Below are positions 1 to 11,995 of a stretch of 64,000 nucleotides of DNA, in pieces. The stretch covers positions 2,863,501-2,927,500 of the forward strand of contig CADCSX010000005.1 in NCBI GenBank assembly GCA_902805475.1. Direction: 5' to 3'. Within the stretch, counting starts at the first letter, position 1. Every line of letters starts with the position of its first letter. The notes below the pieces were generated by a model. It saw only the letters and a list, made by a program, of their open reading frames with translations, made no database searches and had not been told where the DNA came from. The position numbers and the translations under genes were made by a program. This DNA comes from Entonaema liquescens. Lineage: Eukaryota > Ascomycota > Sordariomycetes > Xylariales > Xylariaceae.

Positions 1-102
1 CTTGTCGGCGGCATTGGAGCTGATAGAGATGGTGTTGGGGGTGCGGGGAGAGATGTCGACGGGTTGTTGGAGACTTGCGCGGTCTTGGTCTAGGCGGTTC
101 AT
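1..102 (-). CDS. N-terminal fragment of an unidentified protein
   Basis: The reverse strand opens at an ATG (100-102) and stays open to the window edge for 34 codons. The peptide begins MNRLDQDRASLQQPVDISP and continues with a Ser/Thr/Asn-rich stretch. The same frame is also open upstream of this ATG to about position 220 without another Met, so an upstream exon or a non-ATG 5' extension is possible. There are too few residues to name a family. The composition suggests the disordered N-terminus of a regulatory or nuclear protein, but that is only an impression. Confidence 0.4.
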   Translation of the reverse strand, partial: MNRLDQDRASLQQPVDISPRTPNTISISSNAADK

Positions 103-1901
103 GAGGGCTTTAGGTTGGCGCAGGTTATTGGTGGCTGGTTTCGAGGCATGACTCTTGCTATGTGTACAACCGAATGTGCGAAGTTGACGATTCGCAGGAG
201 GATAAGGTGATATTATAGTGGAGAATGAAATGAATACGTGGTGTCTACGGTGTAGAAGATCAAGGTGGCTGCAAACAGCGTCGATTGTAGCAAGTCGCAT
301 CATGTACTATGTAACATAGGGAGGGAATAATACAAGCAGGAGGCATAGGTCTAAGCCAAAATGCTACCGGCCGGATGGAATACTTGAGCAATCTCGTTTC
401 TCGCTTTTGCCAAGACCCAGTGTGGCGAAGCGACCAACTGCAACAAGATCGAGAGCCAGTCCGCTATCATCTTCTAGGAGTTCTATACCAGCCTCTGGCG
501 TAACTATGCGATATGCATCGACGTTTTCTCCCTGGCGTGGATGGCGGCGCTGTGAATAGGTACCTAGCTTAAGCAAGTAGTAACATGTAAACAAGTTATA
601 GTTAAACATGTTTGATTACATAGATACGTTTTAAATAAAACAGTAAATCACGACATCTAGGTTAAAACACGGATTAAGCTCTTACCTTACTGCATTTCTA
701 GTTTTGAAAAGGATTGATATTTACTCATGCATTGCGTTCGCAAGTCTATGTAACCATTGACCTCAATAAGGGATACATTATTGTAGTTGGTTACACAACC
801 ACCATCCGTGTTAGAGCGCAGGGCTGGAATCCCTATGAAAATAAGGACACGTAAGTTCATTGTGGGTTTCGCCATGATATATATCAGCACAGTCAAAGTG
901 TTAGGATGCTATCGTAAAAAGCGGAAATGGAATCCGGCGAGGTTAATTTTCCAGCAGACTACCTAATATAGCGTTATACTATGTATGTTAACAAAAAAAC
1001 ATCCCACAATCTAGATCTCAAATCCACTCCGCCCATCCCAAGGCCTCCGCACGCCCCTCCCATCGAAGCAGTTCTAGAATCCCATAGCAGAGCAAGCTAA
1101 ACCACTAGGACAGGGTCCAAGCAACACCCTGCAAAAACTCCCGCGTGTGAAACTCGACAGCCGACTTTTCGTAGTGCCCGATAGTATGTATGTATGTATG
1201 TACGTGCGCCAAGACGTCGCAATAGTGCTTGTTTAATGCATTTAACTATAGGCGCGAGCTTATTTAGACTTGCGTCGCCTTGGCCAGCCAACCAGCGCGG
1301 GCGACAGCGCCCGGAATGGTAAAAGTGCGAGTTGATGGTGACATTTTCGTCTGCATGGGGCCGCGGGGGCAATAGGGGTAGTATTCAATGGTAACTACCT
1401 ACGTAGGCTATACCAATGGACTGCGTTGATTAAACGCATAGTAAGAACTTTAAACTCACTTGCTTTCGAAGAGGATATAAAGCCTCAGATCTATTCTATT
1501 TAGTATCCAGTGCTCACAATCAACCTAAGACGGCGAATAGTGGCCTTTCAGTCCTCTACTAGGGTATCCACCGAACAAGAGATCACAAGAACGAAACGAT
1601 GCTATTCTGGCAGCTGTTAACGGTTCGAGACAATGCAAATGTCTTCATTGAAAGCATGAATAATGCTAACCTAAGCAAAAGCTCATATAATCCTAAGCTT
1701 CGCGAATTCTATAAGGGTTGCTCCCTGAGCCCCCCGCCTGAGAAATGCCAAGAACGCCTTGTTATGATATCCTCATTGAGACCTGACCGCCGGAAACCCT
1801 CCGTGTTTTACAAATGCAGGCCGTGATGAAATCTCTCCGGTTCCTCCGGTTCCGATATTTCTTCTATTAATTTTCGTTATATTTTAATTGCGTAGAAAAC
1901 G
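103..1901. other. Intergenic region, no supported gene
   Basis: AT-rich spacer between the edge gene and the 3' end of the glycosyltransferase. It holds a short GTAT microsatellite around 1184-1202. A TATA-like GATATAAAG lies near 1473-1481, about 115 nt before a 75-codon ORF at 1599-1826 (+). That ORF has no recognisable domain, signal peptide or family resemblance and is not called as a gene. Other ORFs here have random-looking composition. Confidence 0.5.
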
Positions 1902-3784
1902 TCACTCCCTTCCCATGCAAAGTGGTTCCTTGAGGCGAGGACGATGATCAAGGCTGCTCCGGCGTTTTCCATGCCGGCTTCTTGCACTCCCCACCGCGTC
2001 AATCCAGTCGTTGATGCCCTTCAAGTGCCAACCACTGACCCACTTGGCTTTAGAGTCACCATTATCGGGCGGCATCTTAGGCGCACCCAATTTGAAACTC
2101 TTCGCAGTACAGCATACTTCATCGTGCCAGCGGTACTGAAAGCAAGACCGATTCCGCTTCTTCTCGTTCATGGCTTTTTTCCACGCTTCCCGGGCTGCAG
2201 CATCACTGGGCGAAGTGTCCTCGGCAACTTCTGTGTCGTTGGCGGTGCTGGCTTCGTTTTCGCGTACCGTGATTGCTCGTATATCCCATTCTTCTTCGTC
2301 TGGAACGTCCTGGGACTCGCAAACCTTTGCACAGTTCTCCCATGATTTCCACGCTTCCTTTTCAACATCGTTCATTTCTTCCCCTTTCTTCTGCCTGTCG
2401 CGTGAATGCCCATCGGCGCGTTGTTGAGCCTCGGGATCCGGGTTGAGGTAGCATACATCATCTGACAAATTATCCCAGTTCTCCCGCGACACCTGCATTT
2501 TCGGTCGGATCAAGCCTTCGTATATATCCCTGATTAAGAGAACGCGCTATTAAACGGTTAATATGGAAACCTACGCGTGATTTACCTGGGACCGGGGAGG
2601 AAGGAGTTGGGGCGATCAGGGGCAGAAAAAAAAGATAAAACTGCACTTACATCGGTCTTACGCGTCTGCTCAAACTGCCATACGTTACTGATTTCCTCCG
2701 CATTCATATGATGCATGGTAAAAATTGGTTCGCACCAGTGACCGGGTCCATAAGGAAGTGTGCTAGGCTTTTCACCATTGATCATGGGCCAAACCTGTCG
2801 GATTTTAACCTTCTCATACTCTTCCAAGGCTTGCGCTAGCATCAGGTCGCCACAGCATTCATGAGCTCCCTTAACGTTATACTGCTTGACCACACCCGGG
2901 TGATATTCAATCAGGTGCTTCAATAGCGTACCGCTAATTATATACCCAGAACCTCCATGAGCGAATGGTGTTCCTCCGATGAAGCTTCGACTACCGAGAT
3001 AGAGTTTCTCACGGGGATTCAGGCCAGATTCGTTCTTCAACCAATGCACAATATTCGCCCAAAAGATATAGGTATCGGCTTCTGCGAATATGTACCAATC
3101 TCGACCCGGGCGCATCCTCCAGGTCTGTTCCATCATTGGCAAGAACTTGTACTTATCCAAATTCCACGCCTTTTGGCCATCTCTCTTCGCATCGACGCAT
3201 GACTTTTGCGATACTGGACATTCTTTCTGGTCACGGTAAAGGTCGAAGTCAGCATTGTGAGCCTTTGCAGATTCGTCGAACTCGGCAAGAGCATCGTGGA
3301 TATGGTATGGTCCAACTTGTTGTTCCTACGGTACGATTAGCATCCCCGAATATTTCAAGTCGTGACATCGCTCTGATGCTGATATGAGAGTAGAGCGGGG
3401 TAGAGGATATCGCACCATATCAGAGAAGATGAGGAAGTCGGGAAGACAGTTCATTGTTGTTAGCAGGTGGACGGGCATTTTATCGAAGGTTTCTGTTGCG
3501 CCCGTCTTCATTACCAAAAGTATGCCATCTGTATCGGGGAAATTGGCGCAAGGATTGCTGGAATTGTAGTATTGGTCTACCATTTCCTCATTCCCTTCGG
3601 AATACAACGTGTTGTTGTATATTGGGCTAACGAAGTAGTTTGTGACGCTCTTGTAATAATCACGAGCATATCCGAATGAGGCCTCATCCCATTGCGACCG
3701 AATATGTATGTAAGTCGCAATTAGAGTCAGGATGGCGACGCTGCCGAAAACCCTAAGCCGGCGGGAACTGGGTGATACGATCAT
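1902..3784 (-). CDS. GT31-like (fringe-type) glycosyltransferase, Golgi type II membrane protein
   Basis: Three exons on the reverse strand: 3784-3416, 3325-2651 and 2546-1902, giving 562 aa. Introns are 90 and 104 nt; the first has a GCTAAT branch point and the second a GTAAGT donor. Frame is kept at both junctions. The ATG at 3784 is chosen over one 26 codons upstream because it puts a single hydrophobic anchor at residues about 12-28, as expected of a type II Golgi enzyme. The core contains PDFLIFSDM (end of exon 1), the WNLDKYKFLPM block and DWYIFAEADTY, whose E-A-D at residues 205-207 is a DxD-like nucleotide-sugar/metal site. It then reads GSGYIISGTLL and a Cys pair in HECCGDLML, all typical of fungal fringe-like proteins. 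The C-terminus is charged and variable. Donor sugar and acceptor cannot be read from the sequence. Confidence 0.85.
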
Positions 3785-6110
3785 GATAACAGCGAAGACT
3801 TCGAGTATCGTAAGGTGTGTGGCATTAAGAGGGGAATTCTCGTGGCGAGCGACAAGAGGCACTCATCGGTAAATCCCAATTCCACACGAACAAGCTGGCG
3901 AAAATGGAGGTGGAATCTAGGTAAGAAGTAGTACGTAGAACGAAGAAGAAGAAGAATAGGGTCGAGTAAGCCCAAAAAGAAGAAGTCCCAGGTGGGATAG
4001 AAATAAACTAGGAACCATAGCCAAGTCAAAGGAGAGGTTTTGAAAGAGAGCAGCGCAAAAAAAATACGACCTGGATTTTTTGGATAAGGCAAGTGGAGGT
4101 TTTCTGCGCTTACCTACATACAATCTACATACCATGGGTAACTTCCACCTGGATTGCCCAGCTGCCCGGCTGCCCAGGTACATGTAGTACAAAAACACTT
4201 TAGATAGTACAGCAAGCTACGGCAAGTGCAGCCAGTTACTGCATATGTAGCGTGTAGCTTAGCGTCCTAGAAAAATATACCTACTATGTAATGTCTAGGA
4301 AGACCTTGCGACAAGTATTCATTAGCCCGGGCTACCCGGTCTGGATCTGCAGTCGTACTCTGAGAGTGGGGATAGACGGGTTAAGGATGGCTGAGTAGGT
4401 TAGTTGTTCTATTGGAATCAGCTCGTATCGTCGTTCCAATGATAAAAATTAAGAGCGCATCAGCAAACCCCATTAGGTCTTCAATCCGTAAGAATCATGT
4501 ATCTTATCCAGTACTTTTTCTATGTAATGTACCTATTTACTTCTATTTACAAGTACATAACCTAATACCTTGTGTTAATACTTGCAGATTTAGGAAGTTG
4601 GGTTGTATATTCACATTGTACGCGTACGTAGAAACTGATCTACTTCTATATTTTCCAATTCTATTATTCGAAAAATGCTAATTTAAGAAGCGACAGGGCG
4701 ACAGGGCGGCAGGGCGGGTGGGCGTTATTGCACTAATGCCGTGCTACCCATGGTCTCAGTTATCCCCCAGTCATCCCCGTATCATCTACTCCATTCACCA
4801 GGCACACCCCCCTTGCCGGTTGCAGGATCTTATGTCATACGCTGTTTACTTGCGCCTTTAAGGTCTTACAATCGGATCATCTATATCAATTGGAAAGGGG
4901 CAGCTCATATACTCATATAGGTATTAAGTATAGTATCACATTAAATAATCCTACTACTGCTGTTATCCTAAGTAATATCCTTCACCCGGGGTTATGGTTT
5001 TCTTTTAGTAGCGATCAAACTAAACCTTTACTTTTTTAGGTGGTGCTATCCTCGAAGCTGGACGTCATAATCATCAAATACTATTCATTACCTACTTGTC
5101 ATTGTGGATTAAGTTTGACATTTTTAAGGTTTGACACTTTAACCCTAACTATGCTCATCCTACTTTCGATGTACGAAGTACCTGGAGCGTTACGAACTGT
5201 AAAGAATAAGATGAAATTCGTTACCTGTGCGTCGTCATTATTTCTAGCGCCAAGCGTTTAGTTTGATGATACACCTATCATATACGAGACGGGAGGGATG
5301 AGTATAACATTTTGAACGGACGATAGCCTATAAACCTCATCAGTTCCATTAAAGCTAAGGTACCGTCTTTTTACACGATGTCGCATTGCATAAAATTTTA
5401 CAAACAATGAAAGCGCACATAACTCTAATGGAAGACGAGGCTATTGACGATACATAGTACATTAGGCTGGACTAAGTTTGAGTGGTTCGAATGAGGATTC
5501 CTTAGGTTTCAATCACGAATCCTCATGGTTTCAACTGCTCCCGCTTCGTTAGCGAATCCCGCAAAGCTGCAAAGCCGCAAAGATCTGTCTTGATCTAAAT
5601 GTGATTAAGCAATGTCACGTGAATTAAGGGTATCCTTACACTACCTACCTTACCTTACCTAAGCTAGATCTCTACAGTATCCGAAGATAGTATGTACAGT
5701 GACGTAGGTAATGGAGTGTCTTAAGGTTTAATGTGGCCCAAGCTTCACGGAGACCCGTCTACCCGCCACCCGTAACTTGACGCGGTTCACGCCGTAGCTT
5801 CCTCGTGGCTCGTGGGCAGGTCTGCATGCGGTAATCGCGTCACTCTCCCGCACCTCACCTACCACCACACCACCAGAAAAAATCACAACCACACCTGACC
5901 TCACCTTTTCAATCCAATTTGCATCTATTGGCGCGATATCAAACCATTCATTCAGGTCGCATTATTCTCTATACCTGATCATATACACTTATAATTGGCA
6001 GGATACTATCGTATAAGCTCTCCACTTTGCGATACCTCCAATTTCTACAAGCTTCATCATAACACATAACAATTACAATATCATATCAATTTCATACAAC
6101 TTCCATCACA
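3785..6110. other. Intergenic region between glycosyltransferase and NASP gene
   Basis: About 2.3 kb without a supported gene, shared by two divergently transcribed genes. It contains G/C-rich short repeats (a CGACAGGGCGGCAGGGCG run near 4691-4715) and TACCTACCTTACC-type motifs near 5641-5665. A CCACACCACCAG-rich stretch before the NASP start probably includes its promoter and 5' leader. The ORFs at 4412-4681 and 5040-5261 (+) have random-looking composition. Confidence 0.5.
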
Positions 6111-7728
6111 ATGGCGGAACCGACCCCGACCGATACTCCGATATTATCGGCCATCCCATCTGCCGTCGCATCAGCTGCTCCCTCAGCTGTAGGCACTCCT
6201 CAGTCCTTACCTCCCATGGATCCCGAAGAGCGCGCCAAGTCCCTACACGTGTCGCTAGCCGACCTAACTGCCAAAGCGAACGCGCTATATGCGCAGAAGA
6301 AGTATGAGGAGGCAGCTGAAGTATTCTCTCAAGCTACCGAGATGCAAGCCGAGATCAATGGCGAGATGGCTCCCGAAAATGCAGATATCCTGTTTCTTTA
6401 CGGACGCAGCCTCTTCAAGGTCGGCCAGAGTAAGAGTGATGTCTTGGGTGGAAAACCATCAGGCGAAAAGAAGTCAAATGGAGCCGCAGACAAGAAGTCA
6501 AAAGGAAAGAAGTCCCAAGCCGAGTCGTCAACTGCCAATGTGACCAAGGACGAAAAGACCGAAGCAGAAAAGGTTACTGAGGAAGGGGTCGCCATTGTTG
6601 CCAAGAATGGGGCCGAAGATGAAAAGGTGTCCGATGCCAAGAAGCCGCTCTTCCAATTCACGGGCGATGAGACTTTTGAGGACTCAGATGAGGAAGAAGA
6701 GGCTGAAGGCGAGGAAGAAGATGAAGAAGATGATGATTTGGCTGTCGCGTTCGAGATCCTGGACCTGGCGCGCGTGCTTTTTGAGAAATCTTTGGAACGA
6801 GAAGATGGAGACTCTTCAGAAGGAAAAGGAAAAGAGAAGGCTGAAGAGGATAGCCCTGCAGTTAGACATATCAAGGAACGACTTGCAGACACCCACGACC
6901 TTCTAGCAGAGATCTCCCTCGAAAATGAGAAGTATGATAACTCACACCTTTATCATTCTTGTTTATCTACGATTACTAACAATGGCGAAGATACCCACTA
7001 GCAATTAATGACTGCCGTGCCTCTCTGAAGTACAAGGAGGGACTGTATTCTCAGGATTCGGAGATAATTGCTGAGGCGCACTTTAAACTTTCGTTAGCCC
7101 TCGAATTTGCATCCGTTACCACAAGCGCCGAAGACGAAGCTGGCGCAGGACCAAAACCAGTCGACGAAGCCTTACGGAAGGAAGCGGCCGAAGAGCTAGA
7201 GAAGGCTATCGATAGCACGAAACTCAAGCTTGATGCCAAGGAGGTCGATCTCGCGATGCTACACGCGCCTGAGGACAACGAAGCCACACGGAAACAAATT
7301 GCCGAAGTCAAAGAGTTGATCGCGGACATGGAGCAACGGGTGAGTCTTTCACTTCCCCGTATACTCCCAATTGTCGCGGTGTGATTACCGATGGAACAGA
7401 TAAGACTAACTACCAATAAAAGCTTGTGGAACTCCGAAAACCCCCTATGGATGTGAATTCGGTTCTCGCAGCTGACGACACCATGCTCGGCGTCCTCGGT
7501 ACTGCGCTGGGCGAGTCGGCCGCGAATAAGGAAGCGAGACTCGAGGAGGCGAGGAAGAGTGCCAAGGACGTATCCGGCCTGGTGCGCAAGAAGGCCAAGG
7601 ATGAATCTAAGCCCGAGGATCAACAGCCGAAGGAGACGAATGGGAAACGCAAGGCTGAGGATATCGCGCCAGGTGAGGAAGAGACCAAGAAAGCCAAGGT
7701 CGAAGTGGAAGAGCCCGCACAATCCTAG
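6111..7728 (+). CDS. NASP/Sim3/Hif1-type histone H3 chaperone (SHNi-TPR protein)
   Basis: Three exons: 6111-6931, 6991-7339 and 7423-7728, giving 491 aa. Intron 1 (59 nt) has branch point ACTAAC at 6975-6980. Intron 2 (83 nt) starts GTGAGT. Splicing restores EKYPLAINDCRASLKYKEGLY, a family hallmark. A first TPR lies around residues 45-90 (ANALYAQKKYEEAAEVFSQATE). It is followed by a long Lys/Glu-rich insert with a strongly acidic tract (about 185-215), then ILDLARVLFEKSL. The TPRs around 250-310 carry the SHNi (Sim3-Hif1-NASP interrupted) signature. The C-terminus has basic KR-type stretches (NGKRKAED, TKKAKVE) suitable as a nuclear signal. Known family role: binding H3 or CENP-A with H4 for nuclear import and deposition. 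The acidic insert interrupting the TPRs is typical of NASP. Confidence 0.92.
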
Positions 7729-8902
7729 CTTTAAAGACCAAGCAAAATGGGGTGAGGAATAAAGTGGCAAATTTGGGCACTAGAACACACTCTCTAACTG
7801 CTGAGCTCTCCTAAGCTTGGGTGGGACTCCTTCGGATCTGGGATCGTGGATAGTTGCTTAAAGAGACAATCAAAGGGGATTGTATATTATTATGTAAAAC
7901 AAAACGGGCTTCAGCGAAGAAATGCCACGGGGAAAGACATACCCGGACTTATAGTATCAGAGGTAAAGGGATGCGGTGGATGATGAAAAGGGGGGAAGAC
8001 GTGTAAGGGGATTCGTGGTCCCTGCTATTAGCTACCTTGGGTAGGAAGGCGAATCACATTGTGTGCTATATATTTACTTTATGACGTCGCAATGCACTTA
8101 TCTGGCATTCTATCTTATATGTTCTGTGGTGTGTTGTTGTTCAGAGTGATGCTGTCGCTTTTACGACTACTGATTCGTACAGTATCTCTTTACATTTAAC
8201 CCTACATCACCCTATAAGCACAATCACTAAGACACGAAAAATATCCTCTAATGATTTTTATTTCTATCAAATCCCCACAGAAGCCCGCTTGTAACAAGCT
8301 CGCGGCTCTGCTCTGTCAGTCAGGACGTCGACTTGAAATCAGTAACTAGAAATAAAAACCAAATCAGCAGCGACCGCAGCCAGAAACGCCATAAAACTCC
8401 TAGACAGTGCTTGCTGCATTGCTTCGTGCTGGCTGGCCGCCCATTGGAAAACAAGCGGCGGCTGCAGCGTGCTAGACGTACTCGTACAAGTAGGTAGGAA
8501 AAGGCCTTTGTCTCCATCCACATCCATGTCCGTCCTCCAAAATACCGTTTGAAAAAGAAAAAGAGGTAAAGAGAAACAAGTGATGTTAGCCCCGTATCAT
8601 ACCCGTCATGCTTTCCCCCCAGAGATGACATTCCCTTTTCATCTTAGAGTGTGTCCCGCCGCTCCTCGAGAGGATTCACCGCCCGTGTCGCCGCCGTAGA
8701 TTTTTCGATGCCGTGTCGCGGAAAGATACGGCGACGGAAGCTCGGATTCCCCTGATATAATCTCGTCTTCTGGGAGGACGTCAAGTTCGGTCGTCATTAT
8801 AGATAATTCCCTAGGCGGCTCATCCGCCGCTAACACAACAAAACTATTCCGAATCTGCCGTCCTGTGGTTTTAACAGGCGTCGGCCCGCGCAGATTCGTC
8901 CC
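7729..8902. other. Convergent 3' region between NASP and CDC50 genes
   Basis: About 1.2 kb between two convergent genes, presumably 3' untranslated and terminator sequence. Reverse-strand ORFs at 8320-8631 and 8639-8836 show no family resemblance and no splice continuity with CDC50, whose stop is at 8903. Nothing else is recognised. Confidence 0.45.
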
Positions 8903-10297
8903 CTACGACAGATCGCGACCGGACGCCATACCTATCGTTGGGCCGGACGCCTTGCCCTTGCCCTTCGCAGCCGCTGAGGATGGGGCGTTGTTCCACGATA
9001 GATAAGTGTGGTCACCGAGCTTCCGGGGCTTGATGAGGTTCGTGATAAGGAACACCAACGCTAGTGCGATACAGAAGCCACCGACAACGAGCCAGAGGAT
9101 ACCTAAGAAGTTGTTCTTGCCGCCCATAACGGACAGCGTAGTAATAACGATACTCTTCCTGCCCTGGTACTGGTCGGTGCGGAAGTCTGAGTTGATGGGT
9201 TAGTTAATCCACGCGAAGCCATGTCATAATACGCGGGGATAGCTTACTATCGTAGATATCCATTGAATAGGTGCCCGCTCTCATTGGGCTCGTATCGTTC
9301 CGCATATATAGTTTGCTGAAGGTCGGCAGACCTGCTGTACGCATCCAGACAATAAAGTGTTCATCTTCTTGCAAGTTTGGTGGGGGATGCTCGGCCGAAT
9401 ATTTGCCATCGGGGTACTGGATCTGCCAGTTAGGGGGTGGAACGATATCATCATATTTCTCGAAATTTCTTGGCTTATATAACTCTTTATCAGATTCCCA
9501 GGCAATCGAGGTGGTCTTCATATAGTACGTTTCGTTAGGCGGAGTTCCCTCCTGGCCAACTGAACCCGGGGGGTTTAAAAGCAAGGGGCTGCTGAAAGTG
9601 TCATTGAATATCGAGTTGGCGATCAAACCACAGGGATAATAAGCTTTTGAATTCGGGTGTGTAAGGTTGGTTGTAGCTAGGGGTTCACAATTGGAGTCGG
9701 AAACATCGACAAGGCTGACATCTTCACCTGCAAGCTGTTTATCGAAGAATGACTGGACGTAGCGACGATGATTTTGGAAGAAATTTTCGAGGCGATAATA
9801 GACAAGAACAGGCGGGGCCATCTCTTCAGGTATCGCAAAGGTCAGAGTGCACTTGGTAACATTCCCAACTGTGAAGCCATTAAAGTCCTGAGTAGTGTTT
9901 GAATGTTTCCACATGGCGTTGATAGTGTTATTATCCTTGAAGGACGGGAAGACCAGACTCGCGTCCATCAATTTGGACTCGTCGGTAGTGGGGAATCTCG
10001 GAAGCAGTCGGTATAATCAATACGAAGTTCTTTGACCTTGAGGACAAACTATCAGCAATTATCTAGTCATTCACGAGAAGAGACATCTCATACTGTAGAA
10101 CTAGCATAGATTAATAGTCCACCGATAGGGGCGCATATGATTCCTATCACGAAGAAGAGCGGGATAACCGTCTTGGGTGTTAGGATTGGTTGCCATGCTT
10201 TCAATCGTTGCTGACGAAACGCGGTGTTGGCGGGTCTTCTGCTCTTCTTCTTCTCCTTGGTGTTGTCGATGCTTTCGGGGGGCGAGGTGTCTTCCAT
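8903..10297 (-). CDS. CDC50: CDC50/LEM3-family P4-ATPase flippase beta subunit, with an apparent 1-nt frame loss
   Basis: Exons on the reverse strand: 10297-10094, 10036-9248 and 9186-8903. Introns are 57 and 61 nt; the second has a TTAACTAAC branch site. An N-terminal membrane segment (residues about 47-67, VIPLFFVIGIICAPIGGLLIY) is followed by VKELRIDYTDC. Next comes a large Cys- and N-glycosylation-site-rich lumenal domain with VYYRLENFFQNHRRYVQSF and the CGLIANSIFNDTF block. A second membrane segment (FLGILWLVVGGFCIALALVFLI) precedes a short cytosolic tail. Known role: folding, ER exit and activity of phospholipid flippases. The frame changes right after YTDCFRDSP. One extra base in the 4-base G run at 9990-9993 (C run on the coding strand) would join both parts into 425 aa. 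As given, the frame stops a few codons later. An indel error is likelier than loss of this conserved gene. Confidence 0.9.
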
Positions 10298-11995
10298 TTC
10301 GGAATATTAAAATCTTTCGGTTCTATGGGATATCAAGGCGCGATGGCGGGAAAGAAAGGGTCGAGTAGATCGCGATAGGGCTATGATTGGAACCTTGGAG
10401 TCTGCGTCGCTTGTTTTACGAGGGACTCGGGACCCGGGGTAGCCGGGAGTTTGGTTGCTCAACCTCAGAAACCCACGTTTAATCGAACATGGAAGAAGTA
10501 AGTTCCTAATATCGAATCTAGATCGTAATACACCAAATGCGACGATGGGAATATCGAATGTGGATGGTAGATTGAATATCTCCTGGTAATATGTTCAGAA
10601 CAGAAAAGATGATGTCGCAGATTGAATTAGCCATGAATCTCTAATTGTCAGTACGATTGCGTGGCTTAGCAATTCAGCCAATGCCAGATATGTGGAGATT
10701 CACTCTCCTTTACACAGTACACAGCCACCCTGCACGATTACAAAATGTGGATCCACCGCTTAGATATGAGAGATATATATAGATGCCTATTATCAGCACG
10801 TGATTACCCCTGAAAGCTCATCACGGCTTTACTACAAGTTTGTATACCTAGATATCATAGTCTCTGCTAACTGTCTAAAATATTTAACCGTAAGCTCCTT
10901 GCTCTCTCCGGGAATGCATTTTAACCTTTTACTTTTCCAATATAGGAATAAGGTCGTGCTATATAGTGACTCGATGACAGTTTGGTATTTCGAAGATGGG
11001 TCCATGGACGATCTCCTTGTCTCTAACGCTTTAACTCACAATGGCCGTGTAGACATATTTCGAAGCCATGCTGCTACATTCGGATAATAGCTCAGAAAGG
11101 GGGGATACGGGCTTCCGAGAAACATTTCCGAAATTTGGTATACGGTATCCATGCTAGGTTGGCAATAGTCATCTTATCCTCTATTAACCATTACTTTCCC
11201 TCAAAGTCACTGGCGACAACGCTCTTCACTCGTTTCATCTCCTACAGCCGAGGGCACATTTTTCAAGGTGTAGGTTCATAAATAGCTCTGACTTCAGAGC
11301 TACCTTAGTTAGATTTCCTTGCGGGACAACAAAGTTGTGTCCTCACCTTCTGGTTTGCCACGTGAAAAATAGGTTAGATTCGTTAAAGATTTCGGGGAGA
11401 CGGACAGAGACATCCTTGATAAAAACCCCGCCAGCGGTAATGACTGGATGGAACCATACAAGGGGCGAGATGGAAGTCGTCATGAAGTTTTTAAATCAAC
11501 TAATCGTGTTCTAGTGAAGGATGATGTTTTAATCATAGCTACTGACGAAATAGAGCTCGTTAGACATACGTATCAGGGTGGTGGGTGGATGAGAGTGCCC
11601 ACCGTTAAAGCCAACAAAAGGGGCTTGCCAGTCTATATGCGGGGTTACCTATGGTAAGTGTATATAGTCAACCAAATGATCGGTTGACAATTCAGGGTTA
11701 CATATCGAATCACAGGATCTACGACAATTACGTCTAATAGGGCAGAAGGTCGTATTCAGTATTAAAATTGAAATAAATGAGGGGATCTCAAAAGCAAGCT
11801 ACAGCTGAGACTTTGGAGGGTCTACTGCACCGTGACACGGAGTGACGTTAGAACACAGATCTATACCTGTATTTGTACAACGTGGGTATAGAGAACTTCT
11901 AGGGGGGTGTCTGTATCACCGGTGTGAACTATAAGGCCGGACATTCCCAAAAGGAAATTCGTCTTTTCTATGCCTCAAGGCGTCGCATGTTGAAA
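10298..11995. other. Intergenic, possibly decayed sequence
   Basis: About 1.7 kb upstream of both CDC50 (-) and the dehydrogenase-like gene (+). Two ORFs, 10800-11087 and 11448-11657 (+), lack recognisable domains. The text looks like scrambled coding sequence rather than simple AT-rich spacer, but no family could be assigned to any frame. Confidence 0.35.

Noticed and set aside
1599..1826. 75-codon ORF with a TATA-like upstream element
   Set aside because: No domain or signal peptide; the composition is not distinctive, so the TATA-like word alone is insufficient.
6398..6892. Ser-rich 164-codon reverse ORF
   Set aside because: Antisense of the acidic tract of the NASP gene, which has strong family evidence.
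7051..7770. 239-codon reverse ORF
   Set aside because: Antisense shadow of NASP exons 2-3 and their intron; no independent features.
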